From Thecaphora thlaspeos (Eukaryota; Basidiomycota; Ustilaginomycetes; Urocystidales; Glomosporiaceae), in contig UWYS01000011.1 in assembly GCA_900291925.1 (NCBI GenBank), positions 310,001-374,000 on the forward strand: a DNA stretch of 64,000 bases. Reading direction: 5' to 3'. The first letter of the stretch is position 1, and each line of letters opens with the position of its first letter. Below the pieces are notes generated by a model that saw nothing but the letters and a program-made list of their open reading frames with translations, was not told the DNA's origin and made no database searches. This document shows, in pieces, positions 42,733-54,938 of the stretch. The translations under genes were made by a program, and so were the position numbers.

Positions 42733-43130
42733 CACGGGTGCCGCTGGTTGCTGCTGCAATTTATTGATGTCCCCCAGATGCAACGTTGCTCTTCTCTCGG
42801 CAGGCACTAGGTTCGCCTCGTGCTGGGAGTTGCCGCTCTCCTCGTGCTTGAACTTGCTACTCCGGAACGGGACTGCCTCGCCTCACCACCACCAGGAACA
42901 AGACGTGCCGGAACCGGCCACTGCCGGACATAAGCGTCCTGAGCTCATCCCGCCTCCCGCCACCCTCACGTTTTGAGAGAGCTCAACATAACGCCCGAAT
43001 GTGAATGAGGCACAGCTACTCTGTAACGGGTCATCGGGTGCGCCGCATCATCATCTCTTTCTCATCACCATCGGATCACCCGCTGACGCCACACCATGTG
43101 GTTTCAACGCAGTTCGATCTCATCGCCTTT

Positions 43131-43166
43131 GCCCTTGCCCTTGCCCTTGCCCTTGCCCTTGCCCTT
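43131..43166 (+). repeat. hexanucleotide (GCCCTT)6 repeat
   Basis: Six perfect GCCCTT units followed by a decayed one (GCCTCT), in non-coding DNA. Confidence 0.9.
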
Positions 43167-43834
43167 GCCTCTGCCTCGCCTCTTCGCTTGGTCTGCCGCG
43201 CTTGAAGGCTTCCTCTGCTTTTCTGCAGGCCTCGCCTCTGGTCGATGATGGGTTGCGAACAGCTTCGCCTCCTGCCTCCACCTTTGCACAGCCAGCCCGG
43301 CCAAGCCAACGAGATGGCTCTCTTCCCCGCATAAAAGGAAAATCGCCGTTGCTCAATACACTCACGACACTATCTTGATCCGTACCGTTTGCCTGGAGGA
43401 AGACGGGCAGGCCGGGCGAAAGGCTTGATCAGCTGACAAGAACATCGAGACCGGGCCGCGAGGGGACGACGAGGCTGTGATGAGGCGAGCAGCTCCAGCG
43501 GCACGCTGACGTTGCCGCCGGCAGGGACCAAAAGGCAGACTCGTGGATCGACCCTGCCGTGGCCATCTCGCGACTTACTCACCAACCCGCTCGCTTAACG
43601 TTCGATTAACTAGTTACGTCGATCTCTAGTTCTCCCTTCCCCTCGGCAGGGCACACGCGATGGTTCTTCGCCCGTCGCTTCAGCTCATCAACCCTGCTTG
43701 CCAGCCGTCCCGGGGATTTGGAATCGAGGTTCGAGCCAAGCTCTTGCCGGCCGATCAACCGACCCGCGCGCTATTCAAGATTGCTTTCTGAGGTCGCGAT
43801 GGGACCCCGCCCTGCATCGTCCGTGCGACCCTGT

Positions 43835-44305
43835 TGTCCCGATGCATCTTCCGGGGCTGGAAGCATGAGGGGCAGGTCGACGTGTCCTCGAAAGCCGCAA
43901 AACAATCGGGTGCCGCCTCTACGTTGTCCCGATCATCGAAAGCGGCTAAAAACAAAATCGGGTGCCGCCCGGCGATACACAAGACAAACCAAGATCGGGC
44001 GAACCCAACTATTGGGGCAAACACAAAAATGGCAAGTAAAAAATACCACAAACCTGAATCGGGCTACTACAACAATCGGGAAAAACGATATATCGGGCTG
44101 TCCCAACAAATCGGCTGATACTAAACCAACGCACGTTAAAGGAGCCGCGATTTTAAATCGGGCTGCTTTATCAATCAGGGAAATTTTACAATCGGCTTGT
44201 TTAATAAGCTTCAGTCACAAATCGGGCTGACCTTGCAATTGGGGCAAAACAAATTGGCGCGTTGCCCAGGAAAACCGGAGCCGCTACTATGAAATCGGGC
44301 GCCGT
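43835..44305 (-). repeat. degenerate CCGATTTGT motif array, copy B (reverse orientation)
   Basis: About eleven ATCGG words occur (AAATCGGGCTG, CAATCGGGT and similar), with GGAGCCGC (twice), CAATTGGGGC and TGTCCCAACAAATCGG. The reverse complement shows the same words as copy A at 9228-9660: GCCCGATTTGT, GCGGCTCC, GCCCCAATT and GTTGGGACAGC. It is AT-richer than its flanks and not coding. Confidence 0.7.
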
Positions 44306-44334
44306 GTTGCGCCCGTCGGGTTCGTAACCCCCGG

Positions 44335-44418
44335 CTCACGCGTCTCGTCCAAGTAAACACGCCGCCCAAGACGCGTCGAGCGGGCCGGCGTGAACGCGTC
44401 TCGCGCGAGTAATCACGC
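44335..44418. repeat. two copies of the GCGTCTCGCGCGAGTAAACA-type motif
   Basis: ACGCGTCTCGTCCAAGTAAA followed by CACGC, and GCGTCTCGCGCGAGTAATCA followed by CGC, lie about 55 bp apart just right of motif array B. Similar words are at about 25055-25072 (TTTCGTGCGAGTAAACACGC) and, inverted, at 25137-25154 (TGTTTACTCGCGCGAGAC). The core TCGCGCGA is palindromic. Confidence 0.65.
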
Positions 44419-46823
44419 AATTAACAAACGCCTTGTCGTGGTCTCGTTGGGTAAGGATTTCGTGTTCAGCTTTGCGAAAGCGATCTCGGCGTGGTCGTGG
44501 GCCTCGCGAAACAGGGCGAGAGAACTGCGCTCAAAAGGCCCTCGAAAGCACAAAGCTGGGGAAGGAGATTCGGCAGCGAGTCCGCTTGGACAAAAGATGC
44601 ATGTCATCAAGAGGTTTGACAGCCTGGAGCGGATCAGGGCAACATCATCCCGTCAGCGTGCCGCTACAGTAAGCTCCGGGACCCGTCGGCTAATGAGCAC
44701 CTTCTCCGCGATCCTGAGGCAGATACTTTCGTTTCCACCTTGCACTGTCGCCATTGCATCACGGAGAGCCTCTGATTCGTCCGACCACCGGCACGGTCCT
44801 CTGAACATACCCTGATGATTCCTCGGCATCTGGCCCCTGCATCCGCAGCTTCGAAAGGCAATCATCTCGAGAGCAAAGGAACCTTGGAATGATACAACAG
44901 GACATAAATGGGAGGAGCAGCAGCACCGTGCCCGTCCTAAGACACCTCTTGTACAGTAGTTATGTAGCATCGAGCACCGCGAACAGGGGTGCCGGCGTAA
45001 AAGAGGATCGGCCGGCTCCTGATGACCGTGGTCGGCCATGGCAGACAAGAGCGTCGGCACGGTGTACAAACATTCACCGTGCTTGGTCGCCGAGTCGACC
45101 TCAAGTCACAGAGGCGAGAAATTAATTGATTTCTCCAGCCCGGATACTCGATCCCTTCGTGGGATCGAAGCCAACCTAGCAAATGGGAGCCTCGCCCCAC
45201 CTGTTTCTCCTCCTTCGCCGGTCGTTCCAGCTGTCAGGAAGGGACCGAACCCTCGAAGGCGTCGTGTGATGCATCACCAACGGACGGAACAAGGTTACAC
45301 GGCGGACTTAGCTTGTCCTGCGTGCAAGCGTAGGACCGCCAGAGTTTCGGGCACATCCCCAGGTCATGGCAGGCTCTTTCCTTTCGTTCCGCAGTTCACA
45401 AGGCGAGATACGTACTCTGTACTACTGAGTTGCTCTGTAAGTGCAGCTGCGAAAGACTGGGGACCAAGAATGGAATATGAAACGCCGGACTCCGCTCTAT
45501 GACCGCTAGCCATCCTCCTGAAGAATTCGGCGTCCTATGCACTAGGCAGATTGAGGAGTCTCCTATCGAACGCCGAGCGCTCTTCCATCTTCACCATGAT
45601 GAGATCAAAGGGCGCAAATATTTGAGTTGAATGCTAAACGTCGCTTTTGGTCGGCCTGCCTCGGGATCGTCGCTACCTATTCTTCCACCGATAGTTGTAA
45701 GGCGCGCAGACGTTGCCATGGTTACCAGGACCAGCAGCCAAACGATGCTGCTGGTACATGGCATGAGATGCCGGCCTCTGTTGCGTACGGGCGCCCTCTC
45801 GAAGGCCGTCGTCGCGAGGCGTCGACAGGGGACGATCTGTGGTGTGATGCAAGTGGGGTGCAAAATGGAGGCGGAGGCGCCCTGTACAGTAGGCCAGCAC
45901 AGCCCTTTTGGGCGTCGAACCCTTGACTCCCATGTTGACCCTCTCGCCTTCGACCACCGATTCCCTTTGTAAGGTGCTGTATGTCGAGGAGGACTAACCA
46001 TCGTGAGCAAGTCCGCCGCCCCTTTCCTCGTCTGCTCGCCTTTGAGCTTCGCCTCATTTTTTCGCCAGGTGGTGGTCTCGAGAGAGCCAGTCCGAAATCA
46101 CCTTGCCCCTTTCAGGAGAGTGTAGAGTCAACTTATCCTTTCCGCCTTCGAGCTCAACGTTGTCCATCATATACGAGTCTACCTGTCGGAGTAGAGCTGC
46201 GATGCTTCGATGCAGAGCAGCAGCCAGGGTCTTGGGCTGACAGAGAAATACGGGTCCCCAGGAGAGCTAAGCATAAGCTCGTGTGATCCCGGCTACTTGC
46301 TTCTTTTTGTCCCGCTCCCCATCCGAGGCGTCACGTACGAAGCACGAAGCAAGGTGGTCGTTCGCCCTCTCCGCACCAGGCAATGAGCAACGTCCATCCG
46401 AGACGACCATTACCTACATCCTCGTCCCACCTTGTTCCATTGCCTTACCACCGGCCCCTGGCTCCGATCCATCATTGCCATTGTGCTACCATCAGCACCC
46501 CACCCTTGCCCACCGTCTCCAACACGGCGATCCTATCGAATCGCACTCGGGATTTGCTTCCGACACCGGCGGCCACCTTTGCCTACTACAAACAGCTCGC
46601 TCGCGACGCTTGCGTCTGGCCTGGCTTTCCACGCCTTTTATACGACCTTGACCACCAACCACAAATCTACACGCCCCGCCTTTTACCGCCATCCCGACAC
46701 TGCAACCGCGCGCTCGAATCTCGACTTTCCGCACCGTCGTAGAGCACTGGCTTCTCCCTCTTGCCTGTACTGCGATTTCACATCCTCAATTCATCACCTA
46801 ATTCTGCGAGCTCTGCAGTGATC

Positions 46824-49800
46824 ATGCCGAGGGGCTCCGTCACGCCGCCACGCTCCGGCGACCTTGGGACTGCCGCGAGTGACTCGTCGGCCTTCCTCAA
46901 GCAGGATGCGCTCTCAATATCGGCGCCTAGCGCTGCGAGCAACGTTGGCGCCTCTCAAGGAGAGCGCAGGCCCTCTCGAAGCAGCAGCCGCACGGCATCG
47001 TTCCTCAGCACTGCCTTCAACCTGAGACCCCGGGGCCTTGGCAGCGCCGGCGCTTTGACTTCACCGGAAGACGACTGGGCACGCCCGGTCGGCGGCAGCG
47101 ACGGCCTCGGCACCATCTACAGCACAACGATGAATCGAAGGGAGCGCAACCAGGTGCTGCGAAGCGTCACCACGCTCGCCAAGGTGGGAAGCGACGAACA
47201 GGGCAACTACGCCGAGCCTCTGCCGTCCGACCTCCTCGACCGCCCTTCGTCCTTGACCCCACCACTGTCTGCACCCACGTCCACGATTGGTCCGCGCAGC
47301 TTGCGCAATCAGTCCGGCACCCCACCTGACTACCACGACCACCTGCCGGCTGACCCGCGCTCCGGCAGTCTCGACGCAGGCGTCCGCGGCGGTCCTTATG
47401 TTGGAGGGAGGTCCCTGTCCGCTTCCGCGTCCCTTCTAAACGGATCTGCAGTCGCCGACGATGATGTACAGGGCGGCGCCGCTCGTCACTGTCGAAGCAG
47501 TAGCGGTAACGATGCTCCTCGTCGACCGAGCCTGGGCGACCGTCTCTCAACCATGTTTGGTAAGGCGCCAGAGGGCGGTTACTCCCTTCACCTCGACCAT
47601 CGCAGCAGCCGGCCCGAATCATCGACATCGTCCCAGCAGCAGATGGAGCGGACTGCCTCCTTCCAGGCACCGGTCACAGCGACGACGACGACAACGACGA
47701 CGACACCGTCGAAATTGCCTCTGCCGCCGCCGTCATCAGCGACAAAGGCTATCGCCGCCTCTTCAGCCTCTGGCCCGACCTCCACCCTCATCGGCCAGTC
47801 GCGGCCGGTCGATCCGGAACGCGCAGGCGGGATTACAAAAGCGTCGATTTCAATTTCAAATCCTTCTCCGGCGGCTGCCGATTTAAAATCACGCGTAGTG
47901 GCGGGGGATGCGGCTGCCGAGCCAGCTTCTAGCAGCCGTGCAGGACGCGGGGCAGCAGCAGAGGGCAGGGGCACAGAGGCGGCACAGCAGCAGCAGCAGC
48001 AAGAGCGCCAGACGCTGACACTGGGCAAACTTGCCGGCGCTGATGCTGGTCTTGCATCCACCGCTGTTGCTGCTGCTGCTGCTGCCCGCCTACCTTCCGT
48101 CTCGCCTCCCTCCTCCCTGCCCTCCCCATCACCACTACTTCAGCGACCATCCTCGTCTCAACCATCTTCGTCTTCGTCACCAACACCACAGTCGACGCTG
48201 CCAGCCGCCTCGGACAGCTTTGACCACCGCTGTCTCTCGCCTTCGTCGCCTTCGCCCTCGCTGTCCCTATCGCCGTCGTTGACCGCACGGCCACCCTCCT
48301 CAGACGCTCGCACGACGGCGGGCCAGCATCTGTTCAATAAAACGGCCGCTTCGTCCCCCCTCCTGCTGTCGACCGCCAACGCCGACACCGGGACTGACGC
48401 CGCCTCATTGCGCGCGGCCCACGGTCCCTCCGTGGACTCGCCGCGAAACTCGTCCCTCGAATCGGCCTCTTCCCGTCTAGGATTGATCGGAGTCTCCGAA
48501 GCATCGTCGTCGGCCTCCTCGATCGAGATCGCGCAGGAAGCGAAGTCCGCCCCAGTCGCCGTCGATCTTGGGCGGCCCTTAGTCCAGAACCTGCCCTCCT
48601 CCGAAGCTGCCGACGCACGGCCCTTGGACAAGCGTCCAACGCTCGTTTCTGACAGTCACACGGCCGATACCGCGTGCGACGGCCTCGCCACATCTGGATC
48701 TTCGGCGATCGAGTCCACTTCGACCCAACGCGACGGTACCCCGCCGGAGCTGCCTTCGACTGCCGCAACAGGTGAGTGTCTCGGACCCCATGTCCTCGTA
48801 TTCTCTGCGCCCGTCAAGCTCCGAAGCCCACGAAACTGATATGATGTTACCCTCGTCTGCGTGCTCGCAGCTGCCTCTGTCGCAGATAATGGCTCTTATC
48901 GACCATCGGCTCGAGTTTCCTTCGATATCCCAGCTTGGAGCGATCCCTTCGGCCGACCAGCCACGATCCGTCCCTCGCTAGCGCCACAGGCTGAAGAGTC
49001 GTCTGCGTCACATCGAGGCGGGACCGGCACCATGGCCGATTTTGGACAGGTCGACCCTTTGAGCCGACCGTCCGATGCCGGCAGCGCTGGCTTGGACGCC
49101 AGGCGGTCTTCGTTCAGCTGGACGCGGAAGGGTGGCCTGTTCGGGACTCCGGGCTCAAGACGAGGAAGTGGCCAAGACTCTTTGGCTGTCGAATCGGGGC
49201 CGGGGCTCGAGCCGGGCTCGTCGCCCTCGCCGTCGTCAAAGTTCCGCTTCCAGGGTCGCAACGGCAGTGCAACCCCCGGGCTTAGGGAAACGATGCAGAG
49301 GTGGGCCTCGAGATCGACCGAGGTCCTGACGCCGAACTCGGCCTCGGCGTTGCTTCGCCCCGGCAGCTTGGCTGGCGAAGGTTTCCAAAAGACGTCTTCA
49401 CGGAAGAGCCTGCATCTTCCGCGCCCTTCGCCAGGCCAGAACACAGCTGCGGCGGCGGCCCACGACGACACTATAGAGACTATCTCGGACTCCCGCCCGT
49501 CGTCGGGCTTCTTCAACCGCAGCCGACGGTCGTCGGCCGCAAAGGCGTCGCCTTCGCCCTCGAGCAATCGACCGCGCTCATCGTTCTCGTTCGCCCGTCC
49601 TTCCAGCGACGCATTACAAAGGCCCAGCTTCAACTTCCTGCATCGCACGAGCGAGAGCCTCTCTTCGGACGCCCAGCAGGACAGCCCGCGGCAGAGGAAG
49701 CCTTCTGCTTCGACCTATGCAAAGGACCTCGTCAAGAAGACGTTCGGACGCTCAAGCAAGGTCGAGCCGTGGTCGACCGAGGTGCGCACCGGCCTTGAGG

Positions 49801-52800
49801 ACGAACAGCGGACACCCGCACTGGCGAATGGACAGGATGCGTATACGCTGCTGGCCACCGCCTTTGGGCAGCCGTTCAAGACCAACATGCAGGCGGAAGG
49901 TGCGGCCGCTGACCCACAGGCCACGCCGAATGGGCAGCCCGGGCAGGTGCGCCAGGCGATCCTTGATGCGTCTCGGGCAGAGAGCGCGCCCGATGCCATC
50001 GCGCCTGACGCGCAGCCGAGGTTGTCAGCCCTCAGCGTCAACGGAGATCGAGACGACGACGATCTGGCGAGGTCAGTGATGGGCGCGGGCGGCAGCAGCC
50101 CCAGCCCGCTGAGCAGTGCATCGCTTCCACATGTGAACGGCTCGGCCGAACTTGACCCCAACGAGGCGCCCATTGCGATGACGACACCCGACGATGCCGT
50201 CGACAAAAGCGCTCAAACCCTCGCTACCGCTATCAGGAGGCCCTCGCTTGGGATTGATCAGGAGCAGGACGAAATCGAGGCGGGCGCGGCCACGGTCACC
50301 GTCTCGGCCTCGAGCGCTGCTGCTTCCACGATTGTCGATGGTGGCGAGTCCGCCTCTCCTGCCCCTGACATGGCCTCTGCCCTTTCGGGACCAAGGCTCA
50401 GAGATCAGCAAACCGCCTCGAGCGGGTCAAGCAGACGTGCAAACCGCGGCAACCGCACACTCTCCCACCTTCCACGCTTGGACTCGATGCGAGCGAGCAA
50501 CAGCACCAACGGTTCCGGGAGCATTTCGGGATGGAATGGAGGCGGAAGCGGAAGCGGCGGTGGAGGTGGGGGCAGGGGAAGTGGTAGTGGCGGTGACGAT
50601 GGCAGTGGCCACGGGCATCGCACTCGCGACGACACCACCACCGTCGAAGAGCAAGAGCTCAGCGAAGACGAGGAGGAGGAGGAGGAGGAAGAAGGCGACG
50701 AACATTCCGACCTGGAAACCGAGACCGAGACCGACAACGATGCCGAGGGGCAGACGACGACGGCCGAGGGTAGCTTCCGGTCTGCAAGGTCGTCGGCCTC
50801 GCCGAGCCCCTTGCCCCTGCCCGTGGCCGTTCCCATGTCGCCGCAGTCGAGCGCGGGAGGCAGCGGCCGCAACCGGCCATCCGAGAGCCTTGTCTTGCCG
50901 CCCGCTCCCAGCTTCATCCCTGCCGCGCCCGCCGCGCTCGCGCCCGAAGCGGCCAGCGTCGAGGGCGAGTTGGCCTTCAAGGCCAACAAGGGGCGCGAGG
51001 GCTGGACAAACTTCAGCTCGGCCGCCTTTTCGCCGTTCGAGACCCCTACGCCCAGTTTCACGGCGGCCGGCGCCTTTCCGACACGCACGCCGTGGGCTCG
51101 GCATCAGGAGGTCTCGGAATCGTCCTACTTCACGCCGAGGCCCGCGACCGCTCCCCGGACGGGACAGGGGGCTATGAGCGGCGCGGCGCCTCCGCCCTCG
51201 CCCTCGATCATCAGCCGGAGTCGCGCCCCGTCGACGACCAGCATGAGAACGCTGCGCGGCAGCGGAGTTCCCATGACGCCTTCGCTACCCAATCGCGAAG
51301 TTCCGCAGCTTCCGATGGGCTCCTTGGCCGATCTCAACCTCATGCGCGAGACGTCATCGGCCTCGTCGAGACGTATGCAGGCTGCTTCCTCCGCTGCTAC
51401 TGCTGCTCCCGCTCCTGCGATGACCAAGGGCAAAGATCAGGCCCGGAGCCAACAATCGCTCGCGTCGCGTCCGAGCACGTCCTCGACGCTCCGTCCTCAG
51501 CGCTGGGAAACGACATCCGAGGCCGCGGTCAGCCACGACGCGAGCATCGAGCGGTCAACCTCGGAGCGGACGTACGGCCCTGCGCCGACCGACTCCTTTG
51601 ACGGCGCGGCGAGTAATGCGCTAGCCATGCCTATTTCCCGGCCCGCCACCAACGCTGCCGGTGGCGCCGGCGCGCGGCCTGCGCTTTATCAGCACAAGTC
51701 GAAGTCGCTCATCAATCTCAGCGGCGCATACCGACGCATGGACGATGACATGGCGCCCGCCTACGAATCCGGCTTAGTTGCAGACTACCTCGCAGGCGGC
51801 AAAGGCGGGCACACAGGGGCAGAGTCAGAAGGCAGCGTCAAGGCGAACCTTCTCGACCGCGAGGCAAGCGGGGCCAAGGGGCAGCCGGGCCTCGTTGTCC
51901 CACCTACGGGGCCGGCAGGTGCACCCGTCGCCGGCCTCGGCCGCCGTCGATCCATGTTCGAGATGCGGCAAGAGCCCCCGCCCTACTCTATCATCCATAA
52001 GCGTCCAGAAGGACCGCAGATCATCTTGCCGCGCGAGGAGGAGGGTCAAGAGAGGCTTCCCCACTACTACTGTGGCGTCCACATCGAAGGCTACCTTCCT
52101 CGGAAGATGGAATTTTTGGCGCCGGGTCTGCAGGCCAAGGACCGCAGCTGGAAGCGACAGTACTTTGTGCTGCACGGCACCAGCCTGCGTGTGTACCGAC
52201 ACGACCTCAGCGGCGAACGCTTCGCGGCCACGGGCGCGTGGGGCGAGATGAAAGGCGTTCACGTCCACCTAGAGCCGATGAACGAGGACGGATCGACGGG
52301 AGGCGCGAGCTCTCTGAGTCAGGCCGCCCGCGAGGCGATCGCTAACAAGACGTTCGGCCATCACAGCAGCGTCGCGGCCGGTGGCTTTGACGCCAAAAAC
52401 GGGCTCGCCCGCCACTACACGCTCCAAGGCGCCGAGAGCGGCCTCGCCGCCGACTACCTCAAGCGGCGTCACGTCGTCAGAGTCCGTGCCGAGGGCGAGC
52501 AGTTCCTCCTCCAGACGCGGAGCGACAGGCACGTCGTAGATTGGATCGAAGCGCTGCAGGCCGCCACCAACGTGTCCATGGACCTGGAGAAGAGACTGAG
52601 TGAGTGTTGCTCCAGCGTGCTGCATCGCAGATACCTCTCCTGCGTCAGACCATGAGCATTCAAGGAGGACACGCCATACTGATGCTCGCCGCTGCCCCTT
52701 CTCTTGACGCTCACACAGTGCCGAAATTCATCACGCTCCCTCGAAGGCGCCGGAGGAGGAGGCGCAACCCCGACGGCACAACACTCACGGCTGAGGAGCA

Positions 52801-52987
52801 GGAAGCTCGCGACCTGGCCGAGGCGCAGCGGCGCTCCATGATGGAGGCGAGCGGTGGCGACTCTGCGATCCGGAGCGCGCGGCCGAGCATGAGCGTTGAC
52901 AATTTGATGAATCCCAGCGCGGCGTTTGAAGAGATGCTTCGCGAAGAACAGGGCGGTATCAGCCGGCAGAGCGCCTCGGTCATATAA
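46824..52987 (+). CDS. large PH-domain protein, fungal-specific
   Basis: A protein of 1981 residues with a C-terminal pleckstrin-homology domain, probably a phosphoinositide-binding cortical or signalling scaffold. Exons are 46824-48771, 48871-52599 and 52719-52987, all in phase. Residues 1 to ~1700 are low-complexity (Ser/Pro/Ala, Gln runs, poly-Glu EDEEEEEEEEGDE, Gly runs). The PH domain is at ~1719-1886: GVHIEGYLPRKMEFLAPG, then DRSWKRQYFVLHGTSLRVY and VRVRAEGEQFLLQTRSDRHV, closing with a helix VVDWIEALQAATNVS. An insert of about 50 residues lies within it. The junction at 52599/52719 gives LEKRLMPKFITLPRRRRRRR, a basic motif typical of this fungal group. The start ATG (MPRGSVTPPRS) is the first in frame. 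Confidence 0.88.
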
Positions 52988-53396
52988 GATTCGAGCCGGC
53001 TCAACTTCACCTTTCCTTTCCTTTCACCCCACTCTTTCCACCCGCCGTCCCTTAGTCTCTGGCTTCTGACTCAAGCCCAAGCGCTTCACTCGAGCGCGGC
53101 TTCACGATGGCTCCCCTCCTATCTCGATCTTTACTTGTGTCTCTTCCCTTCTCTTGTCTAGACATGCTTCGCTGTCACCTCGATCCACACTTCACATACC
53201 TGTCATATGTATTGTTCTTCTTTTCAAGAGGGAACGCATCCTTACCTCACATGTCCATGCACATTTGAATAGAGCTCTTCTCGCGTTGACTTACATCGGC
53301 GGGACTCGGGAGACCCTTGTTGCCCTTGCAGGATGACGGATGTGATGCGTGATAGAGGAAGGCCTGGACTCCGCTCTTCTGGACGGACTGATCAAG
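52988..53396. other. intergenic, C/T-rich
   Basis: Between the PH gene stop and the channel gene start. It is mostly T/C-rich, with no RNA gene or repeat. Confidence 0.4.
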
Positions 53397-54938
53397 ATGC
53401 CAGCCCCTCGACCGCCCATGGATGGCCGCGACCTCGCTGACCACCGCAGCACCACCACTACCGCAACACCTCCGCTACCCAGCATGAGCTTCTTCGATCC
53501 CGGAGCCGTGTTCCGCGACGCCATCAAGCCTGTTTTCTGGGCGTCAGCATGGTGTTGCCTCCTCGTACATTTCCGCGAGGTCGACTTTGCCGCGATACCC
53601 ATCGCACAGAGCAAAGGCAGTACTGTTGTAAAGGAGCAATGGGATCGCTTCGAGTGGCTGGCACTGCGGGTGCTTGGATCGTTGGGAACTGGTGAGGGCT
53701 CCGTCCTGGCTGCAGGGGCTCGCTGATTCACCGAATGGTCATGAACGCTAACAGCATCTTTGCTCGCCCCTTTCCGTTTCGCTCTTTCGCCATCAGTCAC
53801 TGGCATGCTGCTCGCTTTCCGATCGAACAGCGCAATGGATCGATGGAACACGGGGAGGCGCAAGTGGGCAGAAATGCAGGCCACATCAAGATCGCTCGTC
53901 CGCCTGCTGGCCACCGCCCTGATCCCAGCAGATACGCAGGCAATCCTGGACGACGTTCCCAGCGCCGACATCGAGCCTTCTTGTCGTGCAGCCACCCGCC
54001 GCTTGGTCGATGAGACACTCGCCTTGATACCGTTCTTTGGCATCGCGCTGATGTACGAGCTTCGAGGCGAGTCGATGCTGCGATGGCGTCGCCAGTTCAC
54101 TATCAGCCCGGCCATCCTCGACAACCTTCCGCCAAGGCTGCTGGCGGCGTTCGAGGCGGTGCGCAACTCTAACGAGAGTGGCTACTGGAGAGGACGCAGA
54201 GCGTCTGGCAGAGGGACCAAGCAGGGCGAATTGAAGAGGGAGCTCAACATGCTCAACACCGATCGGCCGGCTAGCCTGCAGCGTCGCTCGCTGCCCCATC
54301 GGGACGAGGAGGGCGTCATACTCAGCAGCCACTGCGCCCTCGCATCACTGGTACACCTGCAGAGTAAGCTTGATCACTTTCACGGCGAGGGCCAGGCCAA
54401 GCCGACTTCGCCGCCAAGCGTCCAGGTCCAGGTCGACATGCCGAAGCTCACCGGGCCCGTGTATGCCCACAGCATCGGGCTGCTCAACTCTTTGGCTTCC
54501 CGAATGACCGAGCTCGAGCGAGTCAGAGATACGCCGATCCCCGTAAGCACACTCCTAGTCGCTTAGAACGCGAGAGAACTTGTACAGGACCTTGTCTTTC
54601 TGACCTGACCATCTTGACGGTGCCACCTTGGATCTTGACAACCTCTCTCGCCGGCACAGCTCTCGCTCTCGCTCCACTTCTCCCGTCTGCTGTTTGTCAA
54701 CACGCTGCTCCTCCCCGTTGTGTTGGTCAACAATCTGCCCGACAATACGGCGCTCTGTATCCTCGCCACAGCCCTCGTCACGGCGATGCTGTACGGCATT
54801 GACAGCGTCTCGGCCACGCTCAGCCAGCCGTTCGGCACGGACAAGGAGGATCTGCCGCTCGAGCGGTGGTGTATGGACTTTGAGCGAGAGTGGACCGAGA
54901 CGCAACAGTCGGTCCGCGATGCCCATCCGGGCCGCTGA
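53397..54938 (+). CDS. bestrophin-like (UPF0187) anion-channel family protein
   Basis: Predicted multi-span membrane protein of the bestrophin superfamily, an anion channel in animal and bacterial relatives. Exons are 53397-53691, 53755-54542 and 54660-54938, 453 residues. Landmarks are GTASLLAPFRFALSPSVTGM and LLAFRSNSAMDRWNTGRRKW (residues ~115-135), equivalent to the FRxNxxYxRWxEGR motif, then ERVRDTPIPL, LHFSRLLFVNTLLLP, and MLYGIDSVSATLSQPFGTDK followed by EDLPLERW, the family's C-terminal signature of an acidic cluster after PFG. Junctions are in phase (GTGAGG, GTAAGC donors). There may be an upstream exon, because the frame is open to a GTG at 53349, but the Met at 53397 is adequate. 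Ion selectivity is unknown. Confidence 0.8.

Larger units (their letters stand above)
41788..46823. other. 5 kb gene-poor region
   Basis: No protein gene could be supported. It holds a GC palindrome (42717-42732), a CCCTTG hexamer repeat (43131-43166), copy B of the degenerate motif array (about 43835-44305), and two copies of the GAGTAAACAC motif directly beside it. The last ~400 bp are C/T-rich leader of the PH gene. Chance frames on both strands lack domains and start context. Confidence 0.5.

Noticed and set aside
43071..43380. Open frames across the GCCCTT repeat (repeating Ala-Leu or Gly-Lys)
   Set aside because: Any hexamer repeat stays open in several frames; there is no other coding evidence.
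43720..43750. GGTTCGAGCC, resembling a tRNA B box
   Set aside because: No matching T stem, D arm or acceptor stem around it.
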